Below are positions 27,399 to 36,896 of a stretch of DNA of 64,000 bases, piece after piece. The translations under genes were made by a program, and so were the position numbers. The notes beneath the pieces were generated by a model. It was given only the letters and a program-made list of their open reading frames with translations. It ran no database searches and had not been told where the DNA came from. Where the stretch lies: assembly GCA_030348385.1 (NCBI GenBank), contig JAUCFP010000006.1, positions 4,243,501-4,307,500 of the forward strand. Direction: 5' to 3'. The number at the start of each line of letters is the position of its first letter. The stretch's first letter is position 1. The stretch comes from Cytobacillus sp. NJ13 (GTDB taxonomy: Bacteria > Bacillota > Bacilli > Bacillales > Cytobacillaceae).

Positions 27399-28184
27399 TT
27401 ATAACATAGAAAATGCCTGCGGGTGGATCTTTTTAGCTAGTTTTATGGCTCCTTCAATTAGCCGTGGTGAAGGCCTGCAAAAAAGTTCTTCTTCCAGAAC
27501 CAGGATTCTGTTCTGCTTAACTGCTTCCATTTCACTCCAGCCTGGACGTTTCAGGACAATTTCCGGATTTACCTTTTCTCTTCTGACACCGACCCAGGCG
27601 AGACAGATATAATCCGGCTGCCGATTCAGGACATCATCCCAATCAGTCTGGACACTTGCAAGCTCAACATCCCTGAATAAATTCATTCCGCCGGCAATCT
27701 CACTGATTTCTGTCAGCCAATTGACTTTGCCGGGTGTAAATACGGGCTTTGGCCACCATTCCCAATAGAGGCTTGGTTTTTTTTCAATCCTGCTTGAGAT
27801 GAGCTTAAGTGCCTCTATTTTTTCCGCAAACTCTTTAGCAGCCAAAACACCTCTTTCAGGCTTACCGATTTTTTCTGCAGCAAGAATCAGGTCCTGTTCA
27901 ATATCTGCCAGGCTTTGAGGATTTAAAACAATGTGGGGAATCTGCCTTTTTTCAAGCTCCGCTACATTCTTTTCCATGCCGGGTACACTAAGGGATGCCA
28001 GCACAAGATCAGGCTTCAATTCTTCTACTTTGTCCATATTAATAGACAAGTCAGGGCCCAGCCGGGGCAGCCTGGATATTTTGTCCGGCCAATCCGAATA
28101 ATCGTCCACCCCCGCGAGCATATCAGTAAATCCCAAGTATTCCACTAATTCCGTGTTGCTTGGGCATAAGGAAAGGATTTTCAC
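27399..28184 (-). CDS. BtuF-like cobalamin/iron-siderophore binding fold protein without signal peptide
   Basis: 261-residue protein with the class III periplasmic binding fold (start MKILSLCPSNTELVEYLG, then LPRLGPDLSINMDKVEELKPDLVL), as in BtuF and related vitamin B12 or iron-chelate binding proteins. The first residues run straight into the domain, so no signal peptide or lipobox is present and it should stay in the cytoplasm. A GTG start follows GAGGGTG. No ABC permease or ATPase gene is near. Annotated elsewhere as cobalamin-binding protein; the ligand is unproven. Confidence 0.83.
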   Translation of the reverse strand: MKILSLCPSNTELVEYLGFTDMLAGVDDYSDWPDKISRLPRLGPDLSINMDKVEELKPDLVLASLSVPGMEKNVAELEKRQIPHIVLNPQSLADIEQDLILAAEKIGKPERGVLAAKEFAEKIEALKLISSRIEKKPSLYWEWWPKPVFTPGKVNWLTEISEIAGGMNLFRDVELASVQTDWDDVLNRQPDYICLAWVGVRREKVNPEIVLKRPGWSEMEAVKQNRILVLEEELFCRPSPRLIEGAIKLAKKIHPQAFSML

Positions 28185-28198
28185 ATTAAATCACACCC

Positions 28199-28675
28199 TC
28201 AGGAAAATAAATAATGAAGTGCTAAAGTCAATAGGATTCCAGTCAGGCCGCCAAATAGAACTTCTATCGGCTTATGGCCAAGCAGCTCCTTCAATTCTTT
28301 CTGTTTTTCTTGGCCTTCTTTCTTCTGCCATGTCTTTGCTTCTTCAACAAATTTATTGAAGTCGGCAACAAGCTGGTTTAAAACAATTGCCTGTTCCCCA
28401 GCCTGACGTCGCACTCCTGTAGCATCAAACATCGTGATAATGGCAAATACGGCTGAGACAGCGAATACAGCCGAGTCTATTCCAGTCTCTAGTGCCACTC
28501 CCGTTGAAAGGGCAGTTACTGCTGCTGAGTGTGAGCTTGGCATTCCGCCAGTACTTGTCAAAAGGGACCAATCCACTTTTCGGGTGGCAATAAATTGAAT
28601 GGGCACTTTTACAAATTGGGCAAAGAAGATGGCTGCCAAAGCAGACCATAAAGGAAAATTTGTCAATAATTCCAT
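28199..28675 (-). CDS. yuiD: YuiD, divergent PAP2-family membrane protein
   Basis: 158-residue membrane protein of the divergent PAP2 family. It has helices at about 8-25, 55-90 and 135-155, and the GGMPSSHSAAVTALSTGV motif corresponding to the central phosphatase motif of PAP2 enzymes. The other PAP2 catalytic motifs are weak, so phosphatase activity is uncertain. AGGAGG precedes the ATG. Its stop is 14 bases from the start of the BtuF-like gene, so the two may form an operon. Confidence 0.88.
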   Translation of the reverse strand: MELLTNFPLWSALAAIFFAQFVKVPIQFIATRKVDWSLLTSTGGMPSSHSAAVTALSTGVALETGIDSAVFAVSAVFAIITMFDATGVRRQAGEQAIVLNQLVADFNKFVEEAKTWQKKEGQEKQKELKELLGHKPIEVLFGGLTGILLTLALHYLFS

Positions 28676-28802
28676 ATGAGACCACCTCCTAAGTTGTATG
28701 ATACTCCCCTTGCAGCTTCAAATATGCAGGTTCGGGAACTGCCGAAAGCTATACTAACTAATATTCTCCAACAGATTGTTCCTTCCTGCAAGCTGATCTA
28801 TT

Positions 28803-29468
28803 TTAAGTTTTTGTTAAACGATGCTTTTTTTGAAAATACGACGTTGCAGTCAGGGAAAACAAAAGAAGCCACTCAAAGGCATTCAGGGCAGCTGCACTTT
28901 CAATTGGAATATCAATGGCGCTTCCGATAATCATCAATACAGCTCCGGCAAAAAACCAAAACCAGCCCTGTTTGCGCCAAATAACAGCAGATGCCGCCAG
29001 CAGCACAGCAGATACGATCAGCACCATAATGGGAGGGCCGCCTGGTGCCTCTGTATCTGAATAGCTAAGAACACCATATTCCCACTTTGCTTCCAGTTTA
29101 AGACCAAATACCTCAGCAGTAAGTTCCAGAATAATTAATCCTGCAGTAAGCAAATAGGCAATCCATTTAAATGTGCCTGTTTTGGCCCATTCCAGATCTG
29201 CTTGTTTTAAAGTATTCCAGGAGTATAGGACAAGCAATGGCGTGAAAAAGGCGTGAATCCAAAACCGGGCATAATTCAGATGCTTTAAAGTATTGCCCTC
29301 CCCGATAAAACGGCCAGCAGCCAGAATTCCGTTATCGTAAATTAACCCTAGAAGTACAGGAAGCAGGAAGACAGCACTAATGAGGCCGCTGTCCTTAACA
29401 GTGCTTAGCGCCCAGAAGAACAGCAGGATATATCCTGCTGCAAAGGCGGCAAACAATAGAGGATCCAT
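28803..29468 (-). CDS. Multi-spanning membrane protein of unknown function
   Basis: 221 residues with about six or seven hydrophobic helices and no recognised catalytic motif. Polar loops contain EGNTLKHLNYARFWIH and WEYGVLSYSDTEAPGGPP. AAAGGAG precedes the ATG. I do not recognise the family. It lies upstream of yuiD on the same strand with a 127-base gap. Confidence 0.75.
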   Translation of the reverse strand: MDPLLFAAFAAGYILLFFWALSTVKDSGLISAVFLLPVLLGLIYDNGILAAGRFIGEGNTLKHLNYARFWIHAFFTPLLVLYSWNTLKQADLEWAKTGTFKWIAYLLTAGLIILELTAEVFGLKLEAKWEYGVLSYSDTEAPGGPPIMVLIVSAVLLAASAVIWRKQGWFWFFAGAVLMIIGSAIDIPIESAAALNAFEWLLLFSLTATSYFQKKHRLTKT

Positions 29469-29602
29469 AACATTCTCCTTTCAGTCTTTATTTTCTTTAC
29501 CCAATAATTAAAGAATATACTTAAGGATTATACATATAGGATAATCTCTATCCTTTTTGTTAAAATGAAAGTGATAGGAAGTCCTGAACATGGGGTGATT
29601 TC

Positions 29603-29980
29603 ATGGAAGATTATCCTCTTGAATACTACGAATTCTTTATTAGTTTCAATGAAGGTGACTATTATACATGCCATGATCTTCTTGAGGAAATGTGGATGAC
29701 TGACAAAGGCAATCTATTTTTGAAAGGCCTGCTGCAAATGAGTGTCAGCATCTATCATTATGAATACGGCAATGTCAAAGGAGCAAGGCTGATGATGCAG
29801 GCGGCACAGGAATACTTGCAGTCTTACCGGCCTAAACACTGGGGGATTAATCTTGAGCATGTGTATGAGTTTATTGAAGAATGCCTCTCTATTTTTCCGA
29901 AAGATATCGATCGGCTCCCATTTGAAATGATAGAAACTCTTCCTAAACTGCCGCAGCTGGTGCTATATTTGGAAGATTAG
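29603..29980 (+). CDS. DUF309 domain protein
   Basis: 125-residue helical protein of the DUF309 family. The family pattern is visible: FNEGDYYTCHDLLEEMW, LKGLLQMSVSIYHYEYGN and KGARLMM. The His-Asp and Glu-Glu residues in the first helix are typical and may bind a metal. Function unknown. GGGGTG precedes the ATG. The shared family member in B. subtilis (ypuF) lies elsewhere, so this may be a second copy. Confidence 0.82.
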   Translation: MEDYPLEYYEFFISFNEGDYYTCHDLLEEMWMTDKGNLFLKGLLQMSVSIYHYEYGNVKGARLMMQAAQEYLQSYRPKHWGINLEHVYEFIEECLSIFPKDIDRLPFEMIETLPKLPQLVLYLED

Positions 29981-30010
29981 CAAAAGTAAAAACATCATAA
30001 AATTAGATAG

Positions 30011-30039
30011 TCGAAATAATTCAATATTTTCGATATAAT
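30011..30039 (+). promoter_or_regulatory. Probable promoter of pepA
   Basis: TCGAAA and a perfect TATAAT are 17 bases apart. The -10 box lies 30 bases before the start codon, so the leader is short. Confidence 0.5.
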
Positions 30040-30069
30040 AAGATGAAAATATATTATGGGGGTGCGAGA

Positions 30070-31572
30070 ATGTTTTCAGTAAAGAAAGAAATTGACTTCT
30101 CAGCCGAACAGGAATGCCTGATCGTTGGTGTCTTCGATAAACCAGCCAGGTTTGAAGGTGTACTGGCCCGTGCAGATGAACAATTTGATGGCCAACTGAC
30201 AGAGCTGGTGAAAAGCGGGGATATTTCTGCCAAGAAAAAAGCTATTGCAAAAATACATACTTTTGGAAAAATCGGGGCCAAACGATTAATAACAGTTGGT
30301 CTTGGAAAAGAAAAAGAATTCAGCTTTGAAGAATTGCGTGAAGCATTGGGCCGGGCATTTAAGGAAGTGAAGTCGTCCAAGCTACAAAATGCAGGTGTCC
30401 ATCTTGATACATTTATTGGTGGAAATGTAGATGCGCTTGATGCAGCCCATGCAGCCAGCGAGGCATTTGCCCTTTCCACCTATAAGTTTGAAGATTACAA
30501 ACAGAAATCGAATGAACCGGAAAAAGATATTGAAAGTATAGCCGTTTACTGCGAAGCCGCAGATGAGGAAGATGTAAAGGCCTCCCTTACAGTAGGATAT
30601 GCCCACGGAAAAGGAACGAACTCAGCCCGTACATTAGTCAATCTGCCAGGCAATATGCTGACGGCCACTGATCTGGCAAATTACTCTTCTGAATTGGCTT
30701 GGAGATACGGATTTGAAGTGGAAATCCTTGAAAAAGAGGACATGCTTAAACTTGGCATGGGTGCTCTTTTGGCAGTTAATCAGGGATCAGCAGAGCCTCC
30801 TAAAATGATTGTCATAAAATATCAGGGCAAGGAAGAATGGAAGGATGTCATCGGCCTGGTGGGCAAAGGAATTACCTTTGATACAGGGGGCTATTCCCTT
30901 AAACCGAAGGATGGCATTGTCGGGATGAAAACAGATATGGGCGGTGCAGCGGCTGTGCTTGGCGCAATGGAAGTCATCGGCGAACTGAAGCCTGAACAAA
31001 ATGTTGTCGCTGTTATTCCTTCCACAGATAACATGGTGAGCGGAACAGCGTTTAAGCCGGATGATGTCATCACATCCATGAGCGGGAAAACCATTGAAGT
31101 CCTTAACACTGATGCAGAAGGGCGTCTGGTTCTTGCTGACGCGGTAACATATGCGAAGCATCATGGAGCAGATTACCTGGTGGATGTTGCAACTCTGACT
31201 GGCGGTGTCATTGTTGCACTGGGGGAAGAAACAACAGGTGCATTAACCAATAATGAAGAGTGGTTTGAGCAGGTGCTGGAAGCATCCTATGAAGCTGGCG
31301 AACCAATCTGGCGTCTGCCTCTTTTTGAAAAAGATAAAGAAAGAATCAGAAGCAGCAAGGTTGCAGATCTGAACAATTCGCCTGGACGTGCCGGCCATGC
31401 CATTATGGGCGGAGGATTTGTCGGTGAATTTGCCGAAGACACACCATGGGTGCATCTTGATATTGCAGGTACAGCCACAACAGCAAAAAGCCATGATCTT
31501 GGACCAGACGGCGCGACAGGCGTTATGGTGCGTACATTGGCACTGCTGGTTGAAAGATTTGAAGCAAAATAA
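30070..31572 (+). CDS. pepA: Leucyl aminopeptidase (M17), YuiE/PepA
   Basis: Cytosolic two-metal aminopeptidase of 500 residues that removes N-terminal leucine and other residues from peptides. The signature NTDAEGRL is at about residues 346-353. The metal and substrate residues in [15 protein letters not shown] and [12 protein letters not shown] are present. The ATG at 30070 follows GGGGGTG and gives the length of B. subtilis YuiE. A terminator follows. Confidence 0.96.
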   Translation: MFSVKKEIDFSAEQECLIVGVFDKPARFEGVLARADEQFDGQLTELVKSGDISAKKKAIAKIHTFGKIGAKRLITVGLGKEKEFSFEELREALGRAFKEVKSSKLQNAGVHLDTFIGGNVDALDAAHAASEAFALSTYKFEDYKQKSNEPEKDIESIAVYCEAADEEDVKASLTVGYAHGKGTNSARTLVNLPGNMLTATDLANYSSELAWRYGFEVEILEKEDMLKLGMGALLAVNQGSAEPPKMIVIKYQGKEEWKDVIGLVGKGITFDTGGYSLKPKDGIVGMKTDMGGAAAVLGAMEVIGELKPEQNVVAVIPSTDNMVSGTAFKPDDVITSMSGKTIEVLNTDAEGRLVLADAVTYAKHHGADYLVDVATLTGGVIVALGEETTGALTNNEEWFEQVLEASYEAGEPIWRLPLFEKDKERIRSSKVADLNNSPGRAGHAIMGGGFVGEFAEDTPWVHLDIAGTATTAKSHDLGPDGATGVMVRTLALLVERFEAK

Positions 31573-31583
31573 AGATGAATTCA

Positions 31584-31611
31584 GAACTCTGGAGAGATCC
31601 GGAGTTTTTTT
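31584..31611 (+). terminator. Terminator after pepA
   Basis: AACTCTGGA and TCCGGAGTT pair around GAGA, followed by seven T. Confidence 0.85.
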
Positions 31612-31845
31612 ATGCAGTTTTTTAGCTTAAATTCGCAATGGAACTGTAAGAAATGAACTTTACCGGCAGGTTAACCCGAAATACCGGCCAACACAGCGTC
31701 TGGCGCAAACTCCCATTTCTGAATCTGCCCGAAATCATTGACATGAAAAGTAGAAGTATGATAGTTTAATACTTGTGTTTTAGTTCTCTACCAATTTAGC
31801 ATAATAAAGTATAATGAAACATAAGTACAGAAAGAGGGTTGCATC

Positions 31846-33156
31846 ATGAATGCAGTTATACTTGCAGTTTTGATCATGCTTGTTCTCAGCCTTCTGCGTG
31901 TCAATGTGGTCTTAGCCCTTGTGGCGGGCGCATTGGCAGGCGGGCTGGCAGGCGGATTAAGCATAGATAAAACAATAGAAGTTTTTTCAAATGGGCTTGG
32001 CGGCAGTGCTGAGGTTGCATTAAGTTATGCGTTATTGGGCGGATTTGCCCTAGCCATTTCCGCAACAGGACTTCCGAATCTATTGGTGGATTGGGTTCTG
32101 GAAAAGGTCGGGAAAGACGGGGAATCGAGAGGGAAAACATTATCAAAGGCACTCATCATATTTTCCATTTTATTAATGTCTATTTTTTCTCAAAATCTGA
32201 TTCCGATTCATATCGCGTTTATTCCGATTTTAATTCCGCCTTTATTGAAGGTTATGAATGAGCTGCAAATGGACCGCCGTCTGATAGCATCTGTGTTGAC
32301 ATTTGGTTTGACAGCTCCGTATATTTTGCTGCCTGCAGGATTTGGCCAAATATTCCACGGAATACTCGCAGAAAATATGGAGAACAGCGGATTGGCAGTG
32401 GACATGGCTGACATCCCGAAGGCAATGCTTATTCCTGTAGCCGGTATGATAGCTGGTCTTTTAGTTGCATTATTTGTTTACCGAAAAAAAAGGGATTATC
32501 GTCCATCAGAATTAATGGAGACGGAGAAAGGCAATTATTCCAAAAAGGGCATTATTTTTTCTCTCATTGCGATTGCAGCAGCTCTCATTGTACAGCTGCA
32601 GCTGGATTCGATGATCTTTGGGGCGCTGACAGGTATTTTGGTTATTTATATCAGCGGTTCAATTAAATGGAACGAGGCAGATCAGCTTTTAACAGAGGGT
32701 ATGAAGATGATGGCGTTTATTGGATTTGTTATGCTGGCTGCATTTGGGTTTGCAGATGTATTAAAAGAAACAGGCGATGTTGAAAGCCTTGTTGAACAAG
32801 CGGCAGGAATCATCGGCAATAATAAATCACTTGCAGCATTGCTTATGCTTCTTGTCGGCTTACTTGTTACGATGGGGATTGGATCTTCATTCTCAACCAT
32901 CCCGATTATTGCAACCATATTTGTGCCGCTTGCACTAGAGGTTGGCTTCAGCCCGATGGCAACTATTGCTCTAGTAGGGACAGCCGCTGCTCTTGGAGAT
33001 GCCGGTTCGCCTGCATCAGACAGCACATTGGGGCCAACAGCAGGCTTGAATGCAGATGGACAGCACAATCACATCTGGGATACTTGTGTGCCAACATTCC
33101 TTCACTACAATATTCCGCTCATCCTGTTTGGATGGCTGGCGGCAATTATCTTATAA
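31846..33156 (+). CDS. yuiF: YuiF-type Na+/H+ antiporter family (amino-acid exchanger) protein
   Basis: 436-residue inner-membrane transporter with about 11-12 helices, related to the NhaC/ArsB-type ion transporter superfamily. [19 protein letters not shown] and [19 protein letters not shown] are typical of the family. Some members exchange amino acids; the substrate here is unknown. AAGAGGG precedes the ATG. The 270 bases before it hold no recognised riboswitch; a TTGACA near 31738 has no good -10 partner. Confidence 0.88.
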   Translation: MNAVILAVLIMLVLSLLRVNVVLALVAGALAGGLAGGLSIDKTIEVFSNGLGGSAEVALSYALLGGFALAISATGLPNLLVDWVLEKVGKDGESRGKTLSKALIIFSILLMSIFSQNLIPIHIAFIPILIPPLLKVMNELQMDRRLIASVLTFGLTAPYILLPAGFGQIFHGILAENMENSGLAVDMADIPKAMLIPVAGMIAGLLVALFVYRKKRDYRPSELMETEKGNYSKKGIIFSLIAIAAALIVQLQLDSMIFGALTGILVIYISGSIKWNEADQLLTEGMKMMAFIGFVMLAAFGFADVLKETGDVESLVEQAAGIIGNNKSLAALLMLLVGLLVTMGIGSSFSTIPIIATIFVPLALEVGFSPMATIALVGTAAALGDAGSPASDSTLGPTAGLNADGQHNHIWDTCVPTFLHYNIPLILFGWLAAIIL

Positions 33157-33252
33157 ATTTAAGCAGCTTCCATTAAGGGGGCTGCTTTCTCATTGCTTTT
33201 ATCAGTCCGTAAAGTAGGGTACGATAAAGGAAAAAGAACTGAGGTGGCTTCA

Positions 33253-33849
33253 GTGTATTTTGGGAAAATAAGAAAACCGGCCTCAAGCCGGGTACCGCCA
33301 AATCAAAATATGACGACGGCTTTTCCTGTACTGCATTATGGAAATGTCCCGCACTATAAGGATATTCAAGAATGGAACCTGCAGATATTTGGGGAAGTAG
33401 AAAAGGAATTATCCCTTTCGCATGAGGAGGTAATGAACCTTCCTCAGACACAGTATAAAAATGATATCCACTGTGTTACGGGCTGGTCAAAGCTTGATAA
33501 TATTTGGGAGGGAGTCTCCGCCGCTGAGATTGCCAGGCGGGCAGGTGTAAAAGAAACCGCGCAATTTGTAATCCTCCATGCGGAAGAAGGATGGACCACC
33601 AACCTTCCCATTAAAGATTTTCTAAAAGGCACTAGCCTTCTTGCCCATACTCATAACGGTGAGCTCCTGACTCCTGAGCATGGGTTTCCTCTAAGAGCCG
33701 TGATTCCGCATCTTTATTTCTGGAAAAGCGCAAAGTGGATTAGAGGCATCGAGTTTTCTGAAATTGACAAGCCTGGTTTTTGGGAGAAAAACGGCTATCA
33801 TAACTATGGTGACCCCTTTCGTGAGCAGCGATTCAGCTGGGATGATTAA
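33253..33849 (+). CDS. yuiH: Sulfite oxidase-like molybdopterin protein YuiH
   Basis: 198-residue protein of the oxidoreductase molybdopterin-binding (sulfite oxidase/MsrP) fold. C74 in HCVTGWS is the expected molybdenum-ligating cysteine, and EHGFPLRAVIPHLYFWKSAKWIRGI fits the cofactor-binding core (only described, residues about 150-172). No signal peptide, twin-arginine motif or haem partner gene is visible, so it should be cytoplasmic. The GTG at 33253 follows GAGGTG and gives the length of B. subtilis YuiH. Substrate unknown. Confidence 0.88.
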   Translation: MYFGKIRKPASSRVPPNQNMTTAFPVLHYGNVPHYKDIQEWNLQIFGEVEKELSLSHEEVMNLPQTQYKNDIHCVTGWSKLDNIWEGVSAAEIARRAGVKETAQFVILHAEEGWTTNLPIKDFLKGTSLLAHTHNGELLTPEHGFPLRAVIPHLYFWKSAKWIRGIEFSEIDKPGFWEKNGYHNYGDPFREQRFSWDD

Positions 33850-33856
33850 TAAACAT

Positions 33857-33883
33857 AAAAGCGTTACATGCCGTAACGCTTTT
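33857..33883. terminator. Bidirectional terminator yuiH/racA
   Basis: AAAAGCGTTAC pairs with GTAACGCTTTT around ATGCC. Confidence 0.9.
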
Positions 33884-33890
33884 ATGCCTA

Positions 33891-34412
33891 TTAAAATCCA
33901 AATAGCATAGTAAAAATATTTTTCTTTTTTAATTTCTTCCTGGGCTTCTCCTGATCAAAAACCAAAAGGGTGTCAGCGGGGATGCTTCGGCTTTTTACAG
34001 CTGTCCTGGCTTCAAGAACCTCAATCCGTTTAAGCAGGCGTGCATTCTCTTTCTGCAGCTCTTCTATTTCGCTGCGGTGCTGCAGCAGCTGATAGGAGAC
34101 AACATCATCCGCCTTTCCGTTCAGCCGCTGCTCAAGCTCACTGATCTTCAAATAAATTTTCTCCATGGCTGGTTCAGCTGTTTCTCCCTGGACCGTACCT
34201 TTTCTGGCCTTTTTGCCATTTACCGTAACGTCCTGCAATATAATCCCCTGGTTAAGCTGATCCTGCACCTGCTTAAGCAGGTTAATGTCTTCTTCCGTAA
34301 ATAAGTAATGGCCTAGTTCATTCCGTTCCGCCCGGAGTCCCAGTTGTTTAACCCATCGCTGAATAGTGCTTGGCGAAACTCCTAACAATTTAGCAGCAGC
34401 ACTTGTATTCAT
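33891..34412 (-). CDS. racA: Chromosome-anchoring protein RacA
   Basis: 173-residue DNA-binding protein that tethers the origin region to the cell pole through DivIVA early in sporulation. The MerR-like HTH at residues 2-45 includes QRWVKQLGLRAERNELGHY, a near match to RacA. The middle (about 85-140) is a coiled coil, and the basic end KKLKKKNIFTMLFGF fits the pole-binding tail. GGAGGGG precedes the ATG. In B. subtilis racA lies elsewhere, so the position is a rearrangement. Confidence 0.9.
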   Translation of the reverse strand: MNTSAAAKLLGVSPSTIQRWVKQLGLRAERNELGHYLFTEEDINLLKQVQDQLNQGIILQDVTVNGKKARKGTVQGETAEPAMEKIYLKISELEQRLNGKADDVVSYQLLQHRSEIEELQKENARLLKRIEVLEARTAVKSRSIPADTLLVFDQEKPRKKLKKKNIFTMLFGF

Positions 34413-34512
34413 TCTGATCCCCTCCCGTTTTCACAATGGATTCTATCCGGATAACGGGAAGTCCTTCCCGGCTGACAAAACAAGTTTTCTTTCGGCAAAG
34501 ATAGTGCGGATT

Positions 34513-35043
34513 TTACATTTTTTTATCATCCTGATTTCCGGATTTTGAATTCATATATAAACATTTTTCTGTCATCCAGCCTATTGTTCCGCCAATTAGG
34601 GCACCGCCTATTACATCAGAAGGGTAATGGTGGCCAGCCCAGACACGCGCGAAGCCTGTAAGGGCTGAAACCCACAGCAAAATACGGCCTATAAATCGAT
34701 TGGCGTAAAAAATGACGATAGAGGCAGCAAACGACACCACTGTATGTTTGCTTGGAAAACTAGAATCTCTTTTGGCTGGGATCAATATGCCAACCTTGTT
34801 TTTTATGAAGGGGCGGGGCTTAAAATAACAAATTTTAATGATCTTATTTACAAGGATAGCGATCAGGGAAGCTGCAGCAGCCTTTTTCGCGGCTGTTTTG
34901 GAGGGGCCTTTTGCCAGCCACATGCATGCCAGTACGAATAAAAATAAATACCTTGCCCTATTTGATATAAGAATCATTAAAAAGTCCATGAAAGCAATAC
35001 GTCCGGACAATCGGTTGATTGCCTTGAAAATCTTCATGTCCAT
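34513..35043 (-). CDS. PAP2-family phosphatase, BcrC-like undecaprenyl-diphosphatase
   Basis: 176-residue membrane phosphatase. The PAP2 motifs are KICYFKPRPF, FPSKHT and RVWAGHHYPSDVIGG; the catalytic histidines and arginine are present. The second motif is PSKHT rather than the usual PSGH or PSDH. Sequence style is that of BcrC, which recycles undecaprenyl pyrophosphate for cell-wall synthesis and gives bacitracin tolerance. AGAAGGAG precedes the ATG. Another lipid phosphatase role remains possible. Confidence 0.85.
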   Translation of the reverse strand: MDMKIFKAINRLSGRIAFMDFLMILISNRARYLFLFVLACMWLAKGPSKTAAKKAAAASLIAILVNKIIKICYFKPRPFIKNKVGILIPAKRDSSFPSKHTVVSFAASIVIFYANRFIGRILLWVSALTGFARVWAGHHYPSDVIGGALIGGTIGWMTEKCLYMNSKSGNQDDKKM

Positions 35044-35187
35044 TATTAGTCTCCTTCTGCTCTTGTCATTGGGCAGATTCCTGCTGTCAGGCTCTCTTTT
35101 TGGAGGGGCTTCTGCCTTTTGTTCATTTTCTTATTATTTGCAACTCTGCACTTAAAAACACAATTTGAGTATAGACATTAAAAAAAT

Positions 35188-35216
35188 AAAACCATGCAGC
35201 AATTGCATGGTTTTAA
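35188..35216 (-). terminator. Terminator of the PHA operon
   Basis: AAAACCATGCA and TGCATGGTTTT form the stem around AATT-GC; T-rich on the minus-strand exit, just after the 33-residue ORF. Confidence 0.85.
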
Positions 35217-35219
35217 AAG

Positions 35220-35321
35220 CTATACATAGAATAAGTCTTTAAACACAAATGAAGCGAAACCCATATAGGCACTGATAGTGTGGTCGCTTATAATATAATT
35301 TGGATAATTCCAGAAAATCAT
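35220..35321 (-). CDS. 33-residue ORF at the end of the PHA operon
   Basis: A small frame of 33 residues starting MIFWNYPNYIISDHT and ending FVFKDLFYV, aromatic-rich and partly hydrophobic. It has an ideal ribosome site, AAAGGAGG six bases before the ATG, begins 53 bases after the phaC stop and ends three bases before the operon terminator. These features point to a real translated small protein rather than chance. No family recognised. A membrane or granule-surface peptide is conceivable, but this is inference. Confidence 0.6.
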   Translation of the reverse strand: MIFWNYPNYIISDHTISAYMGFASFVFKDLFYV

Positions 35322-35374
35322 TAAGATACCTCCTTTAAAAGTGAATCCCCTGCAGAGGCAGAGGAAATTGAATA

Positions 35375-36403
35375 TTATATTTGTCCTGAGCGCGATGACA
35401 GCCATTTGTTCAAATAGTCAGGAACTTTTCCTTTTGAAGTAAGATTGGCATGACCTCCCTGAAGAAGGTGGAAAGTTTTGTCAGTACTTGAAGTCAGGCT
35501 CATGACAGGAAAAATCTGTTCTTTTGGTACAAGGCGGTCATTATCCGAAGCGACAGCGAGTAAATTGGCTTTGATATTGCTTAGCACCGCCTTCCTTTCA
35601 CGGACGGTTAATGTGCCATTCACAAGCTTATTCTCTTCCAAAAGGTCATGATTGATTTGCTTTAGTGCTGCCCCGGCAAATGGAATATGGCCATCGGTCC
35701 AGTGGCTGAAACGTTTCCACCGGGAGGCGTATGCTTCATCGTCAGCCCTGGCCAGAAGCGACAAATAATGGGAGTAATAAATGGGTGAAGTAAATAGCCG
35801 CATTCCTGATTTGATGGCAAAGGCGGGTATAAGTCCCCATGCTTCAAAAATGGAGTCCAGACTGCCTTCTCCATTCCGCAATTCTTCTGCCCATTTATCA
35901 AAGACAGGGACGATGCTAAAGTCAACCGGTGCGACAGACAATACTAAGTTTTTGACCGGCTCATCCGCAATGGCCGCATAAATCGCAGCAAAAGTGCCGC
36001 CCAGGCAAAAGCCCATGACGGTTATTTCTTCTGCTTTGGCGTGATATAAAGCTCGTTTTACCCCTTTCTGGATGTATTTAGTAATATAATCGTCCATGGT
36101 AATCTCTTTGTCCTCATAGCCCGGAATTCCGAAATCCAGCAAGTAGACATCGTATCCACTGTTGGCCATAGCCTCAATTAAACTGTTCTGAGGACCAAGA
36201 TCTAAAATAAAGGGCTGATTGACGAGCGAATATACAAGGAAAACCGGAATTTTGTATTTTTTACTGGAAGGGGCATAGTGCCAGAGTGTAGCTTTATTTC
36301 TTTTCCAAACTGCAGTCCTTGGAGTTGAATTGGTCTCCGGATCAGGCAGGAGAATGGTTTTAAAGAAACCATGCAGTTTTTTGGAAGTGGTATTTTGTTC
36401 CAT
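35375..36403 (-). CDS. phaC: Polyhydroxyalkanoate synthase subunit PhaC (class III/IV)
   Basis: 342-residue alpha/beta-hydrolase-fold polymerase that joins 3-hydroxyacyl-CoA units into PHA granules. The synthase lipase-box G-F-C-L-G-G places the catalytic cysteine at 133; the acid residue lies in ASDNDRLVP (about 287-289) and the histidine is H318 in GGHANL. The length fits the short class III/IV catalytic subunits that need a partner, here the gene just upstream. Its ATG follows the stop of that gene directly. Confidence 0.92.
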   Translation of the reverse strand: MEQNTTSKKLHGFFKTILLPDPETNSTPRTAVWKRNKATLWHYAPSSKKYKIPVFLVYSLVNQPFILDLGPQNSLIEAMANSGYDVYLLDFGIPGYEDKEITMDDYITKYIQKGVKRALYHAKAEEITVMGFCLGGTFAAIYAAIADEPVKNLVLSVAPVDFSIVPVFDKWAEELRNGEGSLDSIFEAWGLIPAFAIKSGMRLFTSPIYYSHYLSLLARADDEAYASRWKRFSHWTDGHIPFAGAALKQINHDLLEENKLVNGTLTVRERKAVLSNIKANLLAVASDNDRLVPKEQIFPVMSLTSSTDKTFHLLQGGHANLTSKGKVPDYLNKWLSSRSGQI

Positions 36404-36853
36404 TTATTTTCCCGCGCCTTCACTGCTGCTGGAAGATTCCAATTCCTGATCCAGCGACTGCTTTAAATCAGATAAGACTTGAAGAATATTATCTGGGTCT
36501 GCTTGAGAATTCGCGGCAGTGCTGCCAAGTGCCTTTTTTATTTCCTCCACTGATTGAGCCAAAGCCATGACTTTTTCGTCAATCAGGTCCATTTTTTCTT
36601 CAGCCTGCACAGTTAATTTTGCTGCGTTTGCCACGTCAGTCTTGGTAGGGAAATTAAGAGGGATGGATAGTGTCTCAATGGCTTCCTGGAGTTTTTTCAT
36701 GCTTGCTGCAGTCACCTCGGAACGGGTGATTAGATTTTTAAATATTTCTTCTTTGTTAATTGAGTTCTGAATGGAATTATTCAGTTCTCTTTCCACTTTT
36801 GTCCCTAACTTTTTTATTGCCTGTAATAGGGCTTCGGTATGGTTAATAGACAT
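36404..36853 (-). CDS. phaR: PhaR/PhaE-like PHA synthase accessory subunit
   Basis: 149-residue helical protein with coiled-coil character. The segment LNFPTKTDVANAAKL resembles the PT-x-x-D/E motif seen before the C-terminal helix of PhaE/PhaR subunits. Its stop abuts the phaC ATG, which suggests a stoichiometric partner. The ATG at 36853 is preferred because AAAGGAGA then has proper spacing; another ATG two codons earlier is too close. The last 15 residues are serine- and glutamate-rich. A phasin is the alternative, so the name is tentative. Confidence 0.7.
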   Translation of the reverse strand: MSINHTEALLQAIKKLGTKVERELNNSIQNSINKEEIFKNLITRSEVTAASMKKLQEAIETLSIPLNFPTKTDVANAAKLTVQAEEKMDLIDEKVMALAQSVEEIKKALGSTAANSQADPDNILQVLSDLKQSLDQELESSSSSEGAGK

Positions 36854-36896
36854 AAACATTCTCCTTTCTATGAAGTCAACCAGGAAATCAATGGAC

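Noticed and set aside
31613..31845. Possible riboswitch before yuiF
   Set aside because: The 230 bases show no recognised aptamer motif and no terminator-like hairpin next to the start.
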